The notes below the pieces were generated by a model, which was not told where the DNA came from, did no database searches, and was given only the letters and a program-made list of their open reading frames with translations. Shown here piece after piece: positions 1 to 7,431 of a stretch of DNA of 28,208 nt. Numbering within the stretch: position 1 is the stretch's first letter; each line of letters opens with the position of its first letter. The position numbers and the translations under genes are program-made. Source of the DNA: Planctomycetota bacterium (GTDB taxonomy: Bacteria > Planctomycetota > Brocadiia > JAJRTI01); contig JAJRTI010000018.1 of the NCBI GenBank assembly GCA_024278415.1, positions 1-28,208 on the forward strand, given 5' to 3'.

Positions 1-1042
1 CCGCAGCCATTACCAGAGCGCACGCAAGCATGGCCGCAGCACGAAGCAGAGATGGACGAAGCCAAGGCAATCTCGGCCCTTGGCCCCCTCGCCTATCCGC
101 TCTCCGGCCACTTCTCCGAGAAGAGTATTCCCAGTCGCTGCGTCGAGATCCCGATTCCACTCCGCTGGCATGTGCCGCGGCAGACACGCTTTCCCTCTCA
201 CTCGCCGACCGCCCATGTTCATCCCACGCCGCAAAGAACTGAGACAGAGCCAACGGGATTACCATGGCCATGTAGCCCGCGAAGTGGTTGCGGTTCACAT
301 AGGGCCCAAAGGGTGTCCCGCCCAACTCAGACTCCCAAAACCCATAAATCTTGCCCCCCCAACAGGCACGCTGATAAAGCCCTAAGCATGCCAACGCCAC
401 GCCAACCGCGATGATACCGTAGGCAATTCGTGTCGTTGAGCCCCGAGAGCGTAGGCATCCCGTCACCAAGACAAACGCGCAAAAATAGGCGAGACATTTG
501 TGCCACTCAATTCGGGTTGCGAAGGAATTGACCGACAGGGCCACCCGGCCATCATTAGGATTTCTCAGGGTCAGGGCTTGGGGGGCTATCTTCCCTGTTC
601 GTTTCCTGGCCTCCTCACCATGTCCGCTCAAGGGCAACGGTGCGCCCTTCTCGATCAATGCCACCAGAGGCTCGACGCGAAACCGCCGATCCAGCTTAGC
701 CCGGATAGGCGACAGCCAGGACACCATCCCCACAGGCAGCAAGACCATCTGCAACCAAACGAGGCCCAAGAACATCACAAGGTACATGCTGGGACATGCC
801 AGCAGGGAGCGGATCCGCTCACGCCCACCCGCCGTGTGCGCCCAATCCTGTCGAACCAAACTGCCCCCAGAGTCGATGGCGGCCCCAAAGAGGGCAGCCA
901 AAGCCACCCCCCATAGCCCGACCTCCATCGCGGTGTACGAAATCTCATGTACACTGCCGAACGCGAACGGCGTCAGCACAAGAAGCGAAATCACGCCCAC
1001 TTCCACGGCCACGCGCACGGCTTGACCCACTGTCGCTCTCAC
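1..1042 (-). CDS. O-antigen ligase / Wzy-like polysaccharide polymerase, partial (C-terminus beyond left edge)
   Basis: An open frame of 347 codons runs on the minus strand from a GTG at 1042 to the left edge with no stop. I translated it by hand. Three hydrophobic segments are visible (residues about 8-32, 40-56 and 90-115), then a polar extracytoplasmic-type loop, then further membrane segments. Near residue 255 the motif PFGPYVNRNHFAGYM is a hallmark of O-antigen-ligase-domain proteins, which join undecaprenyl-linked glycan units in the periplasm. After it comes a Ser/Arg-rich hydrophilic stretch of about 60 residues before the next helix. The GTG lies 11 bp after the stop of the Wzc-like gene, so the two are probably co-transcribed. 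No strong SD is visible, so the exact start is uncertain. It is the second Wzy-type protein here (the other is at 16300-17664); polymerase versus ligase cannot be decided from sequence. Confidence 0.85.
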   Translation of the reverse strand, partial: MRATVGQAVRVAVEVGVISLLVLTPFAFGSVHEISYTAMEVGLWGVALAALFGAAIDSGGSLVRQDWAHTAGGRERIRSLLACPSMYLVMFLGLVWLQMVLLPVGMVSWLSPIRAKLDRRFRVEPLVALIEKGAPLPLSGHGEEARKRTGKIAPQALTLRNPNDGRVALSVNSFATRIEWHKCLAYFCAFVLVTGCLRSRGSTTRIAYGIIAVGVALACLGLYQRACWGGKIYGFWESELGGTPFGPYVNRNHFAGYMAMVIPLALSQFFAAWDEHGRSASERESVSAAAHASGVESGSRRSDWEYSSRRSGRRADRRGGQGPRLPWLRPSLLRAAAMLACALVMAA

Positions 1043-1053
1043 AGCCGATCTAC

Positions 1054-3390
1054 CTATGGATTGGACCGTGATTTGTCCTTTTCCGTCCGCTGTTTGGACT
1101 TATCCTCATCGCCAGAGCCCTCTTTGTGGTATCGATGGTATTTGCGGTAATACGAATAGCCATAACGCCCGTATTGCGAGCGGTCGATGCGATCGACATC
1201 GTTCAGCACGGCGCCTGGTACTTGCACACTTAGCGCCTGGATCTGCCGCACGGTGCGCATCGCGATAGTGCGGCTCGCGGTGCCAGTTCGAACGACGAAC
1301 AGGACCGTACCCACCAGACCGGCAAGCACAAGAGCATCGCTGACTGTCGCAGCAGGAGGGGCATCGAAGACAACGAAGTCATAGTTCTCATTGGCCCACT
1401 GAAAAAACGAAGCCATGGTGTCGCTTCCGAGCAACTCGGACGGGTTGGGAGGTATCCGCCCGCACGGGATAACCGAAGGGCCATCAGCAACGGGCTTCAC
1501 AACAATCTGATCGAGATCGGCTTCGCCAACCAAGTAGTCCGTAAGCCCGATTTCGGGGCGAATGCCAAAGGCGCGATGCACCGCAGGCCGGCGCAAGTCC
1601 GCGTCGACAAGCAGAACTTCCTTGCCTGACTGCGCGAGGGCAGAGGCCAGATTGCTAGCAACGGTGGTCTTGCCCTCCTCAGGCCCGGTACTTGTAATGA
1701 CGAGGCTTCGCGACCCGCTTGCTCGAAGCGCAAAGACAAGGTTGGTCCGAAGGGATCTGAACGCGTCCGCTACAAGCGAGGCCGGGCTCGCCAGTACGAC
1801 GGGCATCCCTTCCACTTGGTCGCCCTTCTCCTTATCGGAGATACCACTCACCCGCCCAATGACCGAAAGGTTCAAGCATGCTTCAAGATCATCGACGCTC
1901 TTAATCGAATGATCCATGTAGTCCAGGAAGAAAGCAATCGCAATGGCAATTACCAACCCAAGCACCATAGCAGCAGCCACGCTTCGGTTGCGTTGCGCTG
2001 GCATCGGATACCTGGGAACCTCCGCTTTTGCGAATATTTCAACCGCCCTCTGAGCGTGCTGGCCCACCAGACTGATCTCCTTGGCCTGCTCCAGCAGCAC
2101 ATTGAAGAGCTTCTCGCTGCTGTCCGCATCACGCTTCATGACGTTGTATTGGATCATCTTTCTCTCGAGTTCCAGCACCTCCTTCTTCTGTTCATCCAAC
2201 GCCTGCTGCAAGCCTTTCTCTTCCGACTGCGCCATCTCAAGCTTCGCCTTGGCGCCATCAACAGCCGCGCGCACCTCGGTCTGGAGGAGCGCTTGAGATT
2301 CCTCGACCTTGCCAGCCAACTCAATCATTCTGGGGTGCTTGGGACCATATACCTTAGACAGCCTCTCCATCTCGCCCTTGGTGCGCAAGTAATCCCTGGC
2401 GAGGTCCGCGATCTTCGGCATATCGCTGAACTTTCCCAAGGCAGTGCCTTGGTTCTCGCCAGCCACAACGTCCTTGAGAGCATTGTAGTGGCTTTCCGCG
2501 CGTATCCTGGCAATCCTCGCCTCTGACAGCGCGGCAGTTAGTGCAGCAAGCTTATTCTCTTGAACGTCCTCTCGGCTTTCCAAGGCAATGAGGTTAGCCT
2601 GGCGCTTGTATTCTAGCAGGCCCTTCTCAGCCTTCTCAACCTTCTCCTGAAATTTAGCCTGTTGCTCGCCCAGGTACAACATGACCTGCTCGATCGTGGC
2701 CATTCCGCGCTTCGTCTCGCGCTGGATATACGCTTCAGCGATGGCATTCGCGACATCGGCAACCAACTGGCGGTCGTAGCCGGAGAAGCTCACATCAACA
2801 AGGCGGGTCCGGCGTACGGGAGTAACCTGCAGGCGTGACAATAGCATTCTCACCGCTTGTCGCTTGCTGATCTCCGCCACTTCAGCGGACTTATCAGAAT
2901 TCTTTGCCTCCGCAGACTCCTTCGAGGTTGGCACGACCTCTTTCAGCCATTGTGCTACTCGAGTTCGCCATAGGGGCCTTGCTGGCCTCGGCGGTGCTAT
3001 GAACTCGCGCCTTTTCGTAAGGTTGAGGGCCTCAACGACGGCCTCCGCGACCGCCCTGCTTTGGATGACCAGGATTTGCGTTTCAAGATCACGATCGCCG
3101 TTGACAGTAGCCATCAGAGGCACCTGCTGCCTACTGAGTCGTTGAGCCCCTACATCTTCCCCAATCAAGAGACGAACTGTAGCACTGTACTGCGCAGGCC
3201 TCTCAACCAACCGCATGAAGGCGATCGCAACGCAGGCGCACGGCAAGAGAATCATGAGCCAAAGCCGGCGCCGCAGAACCCACAAATAGTACCAAAACTG
3301 CGGACGAGCCCCAGCCTCTCCCTGAGGTTGGCTCGCTGCCGACAGATCTCTCAACGGCGGAGGCCCTGGCGTATCTTGCCCGTCACTCAT
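1054..3390 (-). CDS. Wzc-like polysaccharide co-polymerase with BY-kinase domain
   Basis: About 778 aa with the Wzc layout: an N-terminal Wzz chain-length domain with a first membrane helix (about residues 35-60), a long periplasmic coiled-coil region, a second helix (about 468-487) after a PRYPMPAQRN motif, and a cytoplasmic BY-kinase. Kinase motifs are all present: Walker A GPEEGKTT (about 567), Walker A' VLLVDADLRRP (about 597) and Walker B FVVFDAPP (about 674). The C-terminus has a tyrosine cluster (SQYGRYGYSYYRKYHRY), the expected autophosphorylation tail. Such proteins set polymer length and couple synthesis to Wza export at the inner membrane. A GTG at 3408 would give 6 more residues, but the GAGGGG there nearly touches it, so I prefer the ATG at 3390, 8 bp after the Wza-like gene's stop. 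No partner phosphatase is in the window. Confidence 0.95.
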   Translation of the reverse strand: MSDGQDTPGPPPLRDLSAASQPQGEAGARPQFWYYLWVLRRRLWLMILLPCACVAIAFMRLVERPAQYSATVRLLIGEDVGAQRLSRQQVPLMATVNGDRDLETQILVIQSRAVAEAVVEALNLTKRREFIAPPRPARPLWRTRVAQWLKEVVPTSKESAEAKNSDKSAEVAEISKRQAVRMLLSRLQVTPVRRTRLVDVSFSGYDRQLVADVANAIAEAYIQRETKRGMATIEQVMLYLGEQQAKFQEKVEKAEKGLLEYKRQANLIALESREDVQENKLAALTAALSEARIARIRAESHYNALKDVVAGENQGTALGKFSDMPKIADLARDYLRTKGEMERLSKVYGPKHPRMIELAGKVEESQALLQTEVRAAVDGAKAKLEMAQSEEKGLQQALDEQKKEVLELERKMIQYNVMKRDADSSEKLFNVLLEQAKEISLVGQHAQRAVEIFAKAEVPRYPMPAQRNRSVAAAMVLGLVIAIAIAFFLDYMDHSIKSVDDLEACLNLSVIGRVSGISDKEKGDQVEGMPVVLASPASLVADAFRSLRTNLVFALRASGSRSLVITSTGPEEGKTTVASNLASALAQSGKEVLLVDADLRRPAVHRAFGIRPEIGLTDYLVGEADLDQIVVKPVADGPSVIPCGRIPPNPSELLGSDTMASFFQWANENYDFVVFDAPPAATVSDALVLAGLVGTVLFVVRTGTASRTIAMRTVRQIQALSVQVPGAVLNDVDRIDRSQYGRYGYSYYRKYHRYHKEGSGDEDKSKQRTEKDKSRSNP

Positions 3391-3398
3391 GATATCGC

Positions 3399-4229
3399 CT
3401 AGAACCACCCCTCTTTGACGATGATCGTATCACCATCTTGGACGCGGTCGTCCATCTTCACTTTCTTCATGGATTGCTTCCCATTGGTCTTGCGCACGAT
3501 GAAGGTGCGCCGCTCAGATCCTGTTGCCGTCATCCCGCCGGCATAGATAATCGCCTGCCGCACACTGAGTCCATCGGTCATCGGGTAAGGCCCTGGTTTG
3601 TTGACTTGCCCGGTGATGTATATCGTTTGTGACCGAGGGCTCTTGAAAAGTATCACATCGCCAGGCTTGAGCAGGAAGGCACTATCCTTGTCCCCTGACA
3701 TTACGCTGTCAATCTTGAATTCGTGCGTCTCCGGTGTGGACGAGTCTCCCGCCCGTATAACCGTGATCTTGCCATTGCTCTCTGGCGTGGCCCCGCCAAC
3801 CTTCGTCAATAGCTCAACAAGGGTTGTCGACCTTACGAGAACAACCTCCCCAGGCTGCTGTGCCTCGCCCAAGACGAGTACCTTCTTGCTCTTTTGCTCA
3901 GCGAGGACGACGGCCACTCTTGGATCAACGAAGTACCCTTTACGAAGGAGGTCCGCCAGGTCACCTTCCAGTTGCTTGGCCGTCTTCCCTGCCGCCTTGA
4001 CACGCCCGATGTAGGGAAACATGATGTCCCCCCCCGGCGTGACCTCGGCCTGCACCACGGGCTCATCCGTCCCGAGGATCTGGATCATGAGGGCGTCGCC
4101 CGGGCCGATATGCCATTCTTCGCCTTGCCCCGAGGCTCCAAGCACGACTCTTGAAAGCACACTAAGCGCGAACGCAATACGTAGGAACTGCGCAATCCGC
4201 ACCGACATAATCTCCGTTCGCACAAGCAC
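3399..4229 (-). CDS. Wza-like polysaccharide biosynthesis/export protein (SLBB domains)
   Basis: 276 aa. The N-terminus carries a hydrophobic signal segment (IAQFLRIAFALSVLSRVVLGA). It is followed by a polysaccharide-export domain starting YxIGPGD-like (EEWHIGPGDALMIQI) and including DIMFPYIGRVKAAGKT. Two SLBB-type segments follow: KKVLVLGEAQQPGEV and QTIYITGQVNKPGPYPM, each leading into a LL/VRQAIIYAGG-type motif. This family forms the periplasm-spanning, outer-membrane translocon that works with Wzc. No lipobox cysteine is seen after the signal peptide, unlike classical Wza lipoproteins, so the protein may be soluble or rely on the neighbouring barrel at 4237-5655 for membrane passage. The start could be GTG 4229 (AGGTG upstream) or ATG 4208 (GGAG, short spacing); the mature protein is unaffected. 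Spacing to neighbours is 7-8 bp, so it is operonic. Confidence 0.93.
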   Translation of the reverse strand: MLVRTEIMSVRIAQFLRIAFALSVLSRVVLGASGQGEEWHIGPGDALMIQILGTDEPVVQAEVTPGGDIMFPYIGRVKAAGKTAKQLEGDLADLLRKGYFVDPRVAVVLAEQKSKKVLVLGEAQQPGEVVLVRSTTLVELLTKVGGATPESNGKITVIRAGDSSTPETHEFKIDSVMSGDKDSAFLLKPGDVILFKSPRSQTIYITGQVNKPGPYPMTDGLSVRQAIIYAGGMTATGSERRTFIVRKTNGKQSMKKVKMDDRVQDGDTIIVKEGWF

Positions 4230-4236
4230 TCATCAC

Positions 4237-5655
4237 CTACAGGTCCGCGTTGATGCCGAGCGTGACTCGATCTTCCTTGAATTCATGATCGTCGATGGTG
4301 GACACGTTGTCGATACGCGTGCCTTCCAGCGAGATGCTTATTCTTCTGGTCAGTTGGAACAGGAGGCCTATCGAGCCTTGATACTGCTGATCTCGTCGAG
4401 ACTTACCCGACATGTTGCTCTCGCTGTAATCGGAGTCAGCCACACCGGCCCGACCGACCAGGACGAGTCGGCTTGTCAGCAGATACTGCGCTCCAAGGTA
4501 ACCACTCGTGCTAATGAAGTAATCGCCGTATTGCAACTCCTCGTCGCGCAGGTTCGTCTCATCAATCTGACGCCGGCCGACCAAGTAGAGTGCGAGGCGC
4601 CGGGTCGGTGTGTATCGTGCGTTCACCTCGTAGAAGATGCTACTCACGTGATCGAGCGAGTCCGGCCGATTGTAGTATCCCCAGCGGCCGAAAACGTTAT
4701 CCCTCGCTGGCCCATCGTAGCTTTTCTGCATGTAGCCAACACGCACCGTGCCACGAATCTTCCGAGTCGGATCCCAGCCAAGACCGATAGCGCCCGTCTG
4801 CGTCCAGTTTTCCCGTTCCTGTCGAATCTCGCGCTGGATACGAGACAGTGTGTAGTCAGCAAACACCCTCGTCTTCGGCATGATGCGATAATTTACCCTG
4901 ATCGTCCCCGAATGTTCTCTGTAGTTATCAACTGCGTCGCTTTCATCGTCGAATGACCGAGTGGAAAAGGCATATGCCAGCTCGATTCCCCACTTGTCCC
5001 CAAAGTCATAGTTCAACTTTGCGGAGGCAACATTGTCGTTATAGAAGTGCAGTTGATCGTTTTCGCCGTCCGGCCTTGTCGATCCACTGGAATAGGCTTC
5101 GCTAATTGTTAGCTTGACAGCCTTGCCAAATTCAAGCTCCGTGCCCGCCCGCCCGGCGAAGTGGGCCGTGTCGTTGTTGAACTCGTCCGGCTGCTTCAAT
5201 GAGCGGAGGAATTCAGCGCCGAAGCCAACCACGAGGGGCTTTCCCATGATGAAGGGGATTTCCACGTCGACTGCTGGACGCAGGAGCGTCTGGTAGTCAT
5301 TCATCTGGTTGTGATGCGTAGCAAACACATTGTCCGAGAATGTGCTGATAGACTGAATATGGGGCTTTACTTTGAATATGCCCATTTGATGGCCCGGTCC
5401 GCCTTGCATGCGGGAAAAGAGGCCATCGTATTCGCGGTCCCACCGTGATCGCCGCATGGCCAACCAGGATGGTCGCCATATTTCCTCCTCAGGTGGTAAT
5501 ACTTCCGGCATTGCCAGGTACTCGTGCAATTCGGCCTGGCTGGCCGTCTTGGTCGCCGTTTTCTTCTTCTCGGCGGCGAAGCCTTGTGACAGCACAGAAA
5601 CAATGGCGACGCTCATAATCGAGATCGAGAGCAAGCGTGCTTGTCTACGAATCAT
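4237..5655 (-). CDS. outer-membrane beta-barrel protein of EPS locus (putative beta-barrel porin 2-like)
   Basis: About 472 aa. The signal peptide is clear (MIRRQARLLSISIMSVAIVSVLSQGFAA, cleaved before EKKK). The rest is rich in alternating polar/aromatic strands such as KLNYDFGDKWGIELAYAFSTR, TRVFADYTLSRIQRE, IRGTVRVGYMQKSYDG and SRLVLVGRAGVADSDY. It ends in RVTLGINADL, the usual look of a final barrel strand. The family sits beside Wza/Wzc genes in many exopolysaccharide loci and is thought to form the outer-membrane exit or to anchor the polymer. I chose the ATG at 5655 because GGAG lies 8 nt upstream; the ATG at 5661 is only 2 nt from that SD, and the GTG at 5697 would bury the signal peptide. 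The 7-bp gap to the Wza-like gene suggests the two work together. Confidence 0.85.
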   Translation of the reverse strand: MIRRQARLLSISIMSVAIVSVLSQGFAAEKKKTATKTASQAELHEYLAMPEVLPPEEEIWRPSWLAMRRSRWDREYDGLFSRMQGGPGHQMGIFKVKPHIQSISTFSDNVFATHHNQMNDYQTLLRPAVDVEIPFIMGKPLVVGFGAEFLRSLKQPDEFNNDTAHFAGRAGTELEFGKAVKLTISEAYSSGSTRPDGENDQLHFYNDNVASAKLNYDFGDKWGIELAYAFSTRSFDDESDAVDNYREHSGTIRVNYRIMPKTRVFADYTLSRIQREIRQERENWTQTGAIGLGWDPTRKIRGTVRVGYMQKSYDGPARDNVFGRWGYYNRPDSLDHVSSIFYEVNARYTPTRRLALYLVGRRQIDETNLRDEELQYGDYFISTSGYLGAQYLLTSRLVLVGRAGVADSDYSESNMSGKSRRDQQYQGSIGLLFQLTRRISISLEGTRIDNVSTIDDHEFKEDRVTLGINADL

Positions 5656-5766
5656 GTTCATCTCTCCAGCACAAAACCTTCGGAGGTGAATAGACACTTA
5701 AAATTGCCCAGCTACGGTTATCAATGACATGCGAGTCAGATAGCAAACCTGTAAACCGGCCACCCT

Positions 5767-5776
5767 GGGGGGGGGG
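5767..5776. repeat. G10 homopolymer (C10 in the operon's sense strand)
   Basis: Ten consecutive G on the plus strand lie in the 137-bp gap between the secreted-protein gene and the beta-barrel gene, about 16 nt after the upstream stop codon. Runs of this length slip during replication in some bacteria. It is outside any reading frame, so slippage would alter spacing in the mRNA or promoter rather than a protein. It may also be a sequencing or assembly error. Confidence 0.8.
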
Positions 5777-5792
5777 TAGCCAGAAAACGTCT

Positions 5793-6551
5793 TTAGCGTG
5801 CAGGGCTTGTGCCGCCCGTGACGTAATAAGGCTTATCAAAATACGGGAAGTCGCCGCCAATCACGAGCCATGCAGAGGTGACCTCTGTCCTACCTTGGCC
5901 AGCACCCTGGGCCAGCCAGACCCTGCCGGTGGCCCCGCCCTGTTTGCGGACACGCAACTGACCCGACGGGTCAGTACCAAGTTCCATCGTTGCAGAGTCT
6001 TCCACGACGAACTTAAGTCCAGATAGTGTGACGGCCGTCTGCCCGGCGCTTTGTGAGATAATGAGCGATCCCATCCGTATCACAACCTGGGTGTTGGCGC
6101 TCAGCCGAATGCCGAGCCTCATGGGCCGCCGCCCGCCCTGGGGCCGCCAGATCAGGCTTCCACCTATGGCGTCAGATGAGGTTGCGAGGCCTACATGCTT
6201 TGCCCCCTCGTCCACGCACAAGCTTTGCCCCTTGGCCAACTCGGCGAAGAATGTCATGGTCGCACCTTTGCTTCGAAGCGACCTTCGAGAGCGAATGTTG
6301 GCGCGCAGAAGTGTCTTTGCCCCGACAGCCTTCACCAGTACGCCCTTTCCGTTTGGCGCGGCGACCGCCTCAGCCGAGCCCGCTGGCAGGGATGCCGCCT
6401 TTCCAGATGCGTCCGTGACGACGACTTTTCCTTCCATTGCGGCCGCGCTGTATTTGGCGCCCGAAACGCTGATGCCCACCGCGGCGCTTTCATGCATGGC
6501 CACGAACAGGGCGCTTATGGCAATCGTCGAAACAAGAGTGCGACGGTGCAT
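5793..6551 (-). CDS. secreted protein of unknown function, first gene of the export operon
   Basis: 252 aa with a Sec signal peptide (MHRRTLVSTIAISALFVAMHESAAVG). The mature part is mostly predicted beta and short-residue rich. It has segments that recall FecR-like or stalk/sandwich domains (GKVVVTDASGKAASLPAGS, NTQVVIRMGSLIISQSAGQTAVTLSGLKFVVEDSATMELG is the type of pattern, shown here in part), but I recognise no family with confidence. It has one cysteine (SLCVD). The start is well fixed: a GGAGGAGG SD sits 7 nt before the ATG at 6551. It follows a strong promoter with a leader of about 200 nt and precedes the barrel, Wza and Wzc genes. A role in surface polymer export or attachment is inferred from position alone. 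A start 11 codons upstream is possible but would lose the SD. Confidence 0.75.
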   Translation of the reverse strand: MHRRTLVSTIAISALFVAMHESAAVGISVSGAKYSAAAMEGKVVVTDASGKAASLPAGSAEAVAAPNGKGVLVKAVGAKTLLRANIRSRRSLRSKGATMTFFAELAKGQSLCVDEGAKHVGLATSSDAIGGSLIWRPQGGRRPMRLGIRLSANTQVVIRMGSLIISQSAGQTAVTLSGLKFVVEDSATMELGTDPSGQLRVRKQGGATGRVWLAQGAGQGRTEVTSAWLVIGGDFPYFDKPYYVTGGTSPAR

Positions 6552-6622
6552 CGGATAACCTCCTCCAGCGCCTGGGTGGCGCATCTTGGCGGAACATCAA
6601 AGGATTTTCAAAACGTGCCTCT

Positions 6623-6645
6623 GCCTCAGAAGAGCGATCTGAGAC
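6623..6645 (-). promoter_or_regulatory. hairpin in the 5' leader of the export operon
   Basis: On the minus strand, an 8-bp stem (one G-U pair) closes a 7-nt loop; its arms are 6638-6645 and 6623-6630. It lies midway in the roughly 200-nt leader between the predicted transcription start near 6752 and the ATG at 6551. No known riboswitch class is recognised. It has no U-tract, so it is not a simple terminator. Confidence 0.35.
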
Positions 6646-6758
6646 GCAAATCAAGCGGTTATGCCCGACGCCGACCCTGCACGTTATGTTGAATGGAAGC
6701 GCCCACATAATCGGGCGGAGCGAACTCACGCGCTTGGGGCTGCGTTGGCATGGGTAAG

Positions 6759-6787
6759 AAGTTAACTGACTCGGCTGACAATGTCAA
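6759..6787 (-). promoter_or_regulatory. sigma70-type promoter for the export operon
   Basis: On the minus strand, a perfect -35 TTGACA (6782-6787) is followed by a 17-bp spacer and a -10 TAACTT (6759-6764; T, A and final T match the consensus). The start should be near 6752, about 200 nt before the ATG of the secreted-protein gene. The -35 lies in a small palindrome, TGACA-N-TGTCA, which could be an operator half-site pair. This fits the only gap of more than 300 bp inside the cluster. Confidence 0.7.
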
Positions 6788-6791
6788 GCAG

Positions 6792-6808
6792 TTTTTTTGA
6801 TTTTTTTT
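6792..6808 (-). promoter_or_regulatory. phased A-tracts, probable UP element
   Basis: Two A-tracts (A7 and A8 on the minus strand, centres about 9.5 bp apart) sit right upstream of the -35, at roughly -41 to -57 from the predicted start. That is where an RNA polymerase alpha-CTD UP element is expected. They stand out sharply from the GC-rich surroundings. Confidence 0.55.
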
Positions 6809-6906
6809 CAGGCAAGGGCGTCTGCATATGTCGGGGGCAAAAACCTCCCCCGCGACTTTCGTGGCCGAGTGTCGCGTGGCTGCAACCCCGTGTGTCCATG
6901 TCGGCT

Positions 6907-7431
6907 TCACGGGTGAGCATCAGCCTGAGACCTTCGTTTGAGGATCCAGCCCCCCAAGATCAGAGCGGCGATGACGCCTCCACCGATCGCCCCCGCGTCC
7001 AGACCGTAGGAGAAGGCCACACTATACACACCACCAAGTTGCCTTCCAACGCTTTCGGGCAAGCTGGCCCATCCGAAACGAACCAGAAGATCAGCCACTC
7101 CCCCCGCCAGCAGTGAACTCGCGCACATGCTGGCCAGAACTCCAATGCCAGCGATGGCTAAGTGGCGCGCCTTGGCCACGCGTCTCTCTCCCACGACTGC
7201 ACAGGCGGCAACCAGCGCGCCGAGTGCCAGCCCCAGCCGTGCTCCTCGGCCCACGCCAAACCAGACCGGCGTCCACGGGTCTAATAGCACAGCTTCGTAC
7301 GGGAGGCCGCGAACAACAACGAGGTACTCCAGCCCTGCGCTCCGTATCACACAGCCAATGATCCCACCAAGAACCCCACAGCCAAGCGTGAGCATGGCCA
7401 CGACAGCGGCCCAGGTAGCGATGCGCTTCAT
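6907..7431 (-). CDS. small polytopic membrane protein of unknown function
   Basis: 174 aa with about four hydrophobic helices: residues about 5-28 (VVAMLTLGCGVLGGIIGCVI), about 62-82 (LGLALGALVAACAVVG), about 93-112 (IAGIGVLASMCASSLLAGG) and about 146-165 (IGGGVIAALILGG). A short extracytoplasmic-looking loop lies between helices 1 and 2. I recognise no family. The ATG at 7431 overlaps the stop of the beta-helix gene by ATGA, so translation of the two is probably coupled. It is the last gene of the DUF4838/beta-helix/membrane trio and could be a membrane partner for the two extracytoplasmic proteins; that is inference from position. Confidence 0.75.
   Translation of the reverse strand: MKRIATWAAVVAMLTLGCGVLGGIIGCVIRSAGLEYLVVVRGLPYEAVLLDPWTPVWFGVGRGARLGLALGALVAACAVVGERRVAKARHLAIAGIGVLASMCASSLLAGGVADLLVRFGWASLPESVGRQLGGVYSVAFSYGLDAGAIGGGVIAALILGGWILKRRSQADAHP

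Larger units (their letters stand above)
6552..6906. other. 355-bp intergenic region between trio and export operon
   Basis: The gap holds the promoter, A-tracts and leader hairpin listed separately. Next to the upstream gene there is also a CGGGGG/CCCCCG inverted repeat (about 6833-6852) with no following T-run in either direction, so it is at best a weak terminator. I see no convincing gene. An 83-codon frame starts with a GTGA overlap at 6910 but reads through the A-tracts and promoter. Confidence 0.6.

Noticed and set aside
1816..2526. 236-codon plus-strand frame opposite the Wzc-like gene
   Set aside because: It lies fully antisense to a gene with clear family motifs; long antisense frames are expected in GC-rich DNA.
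6833..6852. CGGGGG/CCCCCG inverted repeat as a terminator for the trio
   Set aside because: The stem is only 6 bp and no T-run follows it in the direction of transcription.
6659..6910. 83-codon frame starting with a GTGA overlap after the small membrane protein gene
   Set aside because: It reads through the A-tracts, the TTGACA promoter and the leader; composition is unlike the neighbours and no domain is seen.
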